Shown piece by piece: positions 4,508 to 5,604 of a stretch of DNA of 5,604 bases (the stretch's first letter is position 1; each line of letters opens with the position of its first letter). The translations under genes were made by a program, and so were the position numbers. The notes below the pieces were generated by a model. That model was not told the origin of the DNA, did no database searches, and saw only the letters and a list, made by a program, of their open reading frames with translations. The stretch lies in contig JAENWY010000151.1 in assembly GCA_016649775.1 (NCBI GenBank), positions 1-5,604 on the forward strand, given 5' to 3'. The DNA is from Spirochaetaceae bacterium. Its GTDB lineage: Bacteria > Spirochaetota > Spirochaetia > Sphaerochaetales > Sphaerochaetaceae.

Positions 4508-5604
4508 TTAACGAACCTTTAACTTGTCATATGCCATTGATAGAGATAGTGTAATAGAATCTAATAACATAAATCCTTTTTCATTTAAAAAAACAAATTC
4601 TTCATTTTCTGAAAAATACTTCCTATCTATTTCTTGTAACATTTTTGAAAGTTTTGCATTAGAAATCCTGTATTTGTGTGCTAATACTTTTTTACTTAGA
4701 CCTTCTTTTGTTCTGAGAGCTACGATTAGGTATTCTTCAAATCGTTTATCTAAATCTAAAATTTCTCTCTCATAATTGGTAAATAATTCATTTTTTATAT
4801 ATTCATTAAAAGTTGTATCTTGATAAAGTCTGATTAATTCACCCTTTTTGTTAAAAAGAGTTGAAGCTGAATGAGATCCAAGGCCAATAGAACTATCTAG
4901 GTTCCAATATCTCATATTATGTTTACATTCTTTGTCGTTTTTTTCAAAATTGGATATTTCATAATGTGAGTATCCCTCTTGGTTTAAATATTCCCATAAT
5001 GAATTTAAATGGGTACCCTGCTCTTCATCACTCATTACAGTTAAACTATTATCATCTACTCTATTCTTTAAAGTTGTGCCTTCTTCAACGGTTAGGCAAT
5101 AAAGACTTATATGATTGGGATTAGCAATACGTTTTACAAAATTAATATCAGTTTTAGCCATTTCAAGAGATTGACCAGGAATACAACTCATTAAATCTAA
5201 AGATGTTTCTATATGCTCAATATGTGGTACTTGAGCCTCTTTATAGAGGTTGTTGTATAAAAAATAGTTAGATGCTCGATTTATTTTTATTGAAGTAACT
5301 TCTCTCATTAAAGCAAGTGCTTTAAGGTTAATAGTCCTAGTTGCATTTCTACCTAGAGTTTTAAGGGTTACATCATTAACACTTTGGATTCCCATTGATA
5401 AACGAGTTGCAAGACCTTCTTTAAAAATTTTATTGTATTCCTCAAAATTTGAACAATATGATTCAGGATTGATTTCAAAAGTTGTTTCATTTGAAGGTCC
5501 AATATTTATTAATAATTCTCGGAGTTGTTTTATAGATAAACTCCCAGGATTACCACCTCCAATAAAAACTGTTTCAAATGGTGCATTTTTACGAGCTTTT
5601 CTAA
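4508..5604 (-). CDS. hemW: HemW-like radical SAM protein (HemN family), 5' end outside the window
   Basis: The family contains HemW, a heme-binding radical SAM protein proposed to deliver heme to respiratory enzymes. It is often misnamed oxygen-independent coproporphyrinogen oxidase. The reading frame is open to the window edge: 364 residues are visible and the N-terminus is missing, including the CxxxCxxC iron-sulfur motif. Counting from 5602, GGGNP at 15-19 (bases 5546-5560) is the SAM-binding GGGTP motif with Asn for Thr. Then come FEINPES (42-48), RLSMGIQS (67-74), DLMSCIPGQS (136-145), HISLYCLTVEEGT (164-176), HYEISNFEKNDKECKHNMRYW (HYEISNF at 213-219, HNMRYW at 228-233), GLGSHSAS (240-247) and a C-terminal HemN_C region with ALRTKEGLS (295-303). 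The Met at 5393-5395 is internal (in RLSMGIQS), not the start. About 17-20 extra residues lie between LGR and DLM compared with typical HemW. It ends 194 nt before yebC. Confidence 0.88.
   Translation of the reverse strand, partial: RKARKNAPFETVFIGGGNPGSLSIKQLRELLINIGPSNETTFEINPESYCSNFEEYNKIFKEGLATRLSMGIQSVNDVTLKTLGRNATRTINLKALALMREVTSIKINRASNYFLYNNLYKEAQVPHIEHIETSLDLMSCIPGQSLEMAKTDINFVKRIANPNHISLYCLTVEEGTTLKNRVDDNSLTVMSDEEQGTHLNSLWEYLNQEGYSHYEISNFEKNDKECKHNMRYWNLDSSIGLGSHSASTLFNKKGELIRLYQDTTFNEYIKNELFTNYEREILDLDKRFEEYLIVALRTKEGLSKKVLAHKYRISNAKLSKMLQEIDRKYFSENEEFVFLNEKGFMLLDSITLSLSMAYDKLKVR

Noticed and set aside
4524..4775. Plus-strand 83-codon reading frame
   Set aside because: It is antisense to the C-terminal part of the HemW-like gene, whose motifs are clear. 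The product is Ser-rich with no recognisable domain.
5393..5395. ATG as the start of the HemW-like gene, giving a 295-residue protein
   Set aside because: The frame stays open to 5604 and upstream codons encode GGGNP, FEINPES and the RLS of RLSMGIQS, so this Met is internal.

Overview
This window is an AT-rich stretch of bacterial chromosome in which every gene lies on the minus strand. In transcription order, from high to low coordinates, the genes are: a HemW-like radical SAM protein (its 5' end lies beyond base 5604), yebC, ruvC, ruvA, ruvB and queA. TAA, TAG and TGA are all used as stops and tryptophan is TGG, so the genetic code is the standard bacterial one. The proteins are near full family length with intact core motifs and show no frameshifts. 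This is ordinary conserved chromosomal sequence: I see no mobile element, CRISPR array, RNA gene, toxin-antitoxin pair or defence system.

Organism: the low GC, the order yebC-ruvC-ruvA-ruvB-queA, and residue choices in RuvB (a MEDFEIDWVIGQGPAARTM stretch) and RuvC (IEDIYF...VAKVIGA) fit a low-GC spirochaete best. Borrelia is less likely because, as I recall, it lacks ruvC. A low-GC Firmicute is the main alternative. This assignment is inference from remembered sequences, not from a search.

Layout: bases 1-278 lie downstream of queA and are very AT-rich and non-coding. They hold a perfect 13-bp inverted repeat and a second hairpin that overlaps the queA stop codon. From 279 to 4313 is a compact cluster: yebC and ruvC are 8 nt apart, ruvC and ruvA overlap by 4 nt (ATGA), ruvA and ruvB are 8 nt apart with the ruvB ribosome site over the ruvA stop, and ruvB and queA are 36 nt apart. 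A 194-nt gap (4314-4507) separates yebC from hemW and holds a candidate promoter, two adjacent small palindromes and a symmetric hairpin ahead of yebC. HemW fills the rest.

How the genes work together: RuvA binds the Holliday junction, RuvB hexamers drive branch migration and RuvC cuts, so the whole RuvABC resolvasome is encoded here. YebC belongs to a family linked to transcription control and, more recently, to translation. QueA carries out a late step of queuosine tRNA modification. Its conserved place after ruvB is an old neighbourhood rather than a shared pathway. HemW-like proteins handle heme. The points most worth a second look are the histidine-type RuvC active site, the altered GGGNP motif and central insertion of HemW, and the hairpins flanking the operon.
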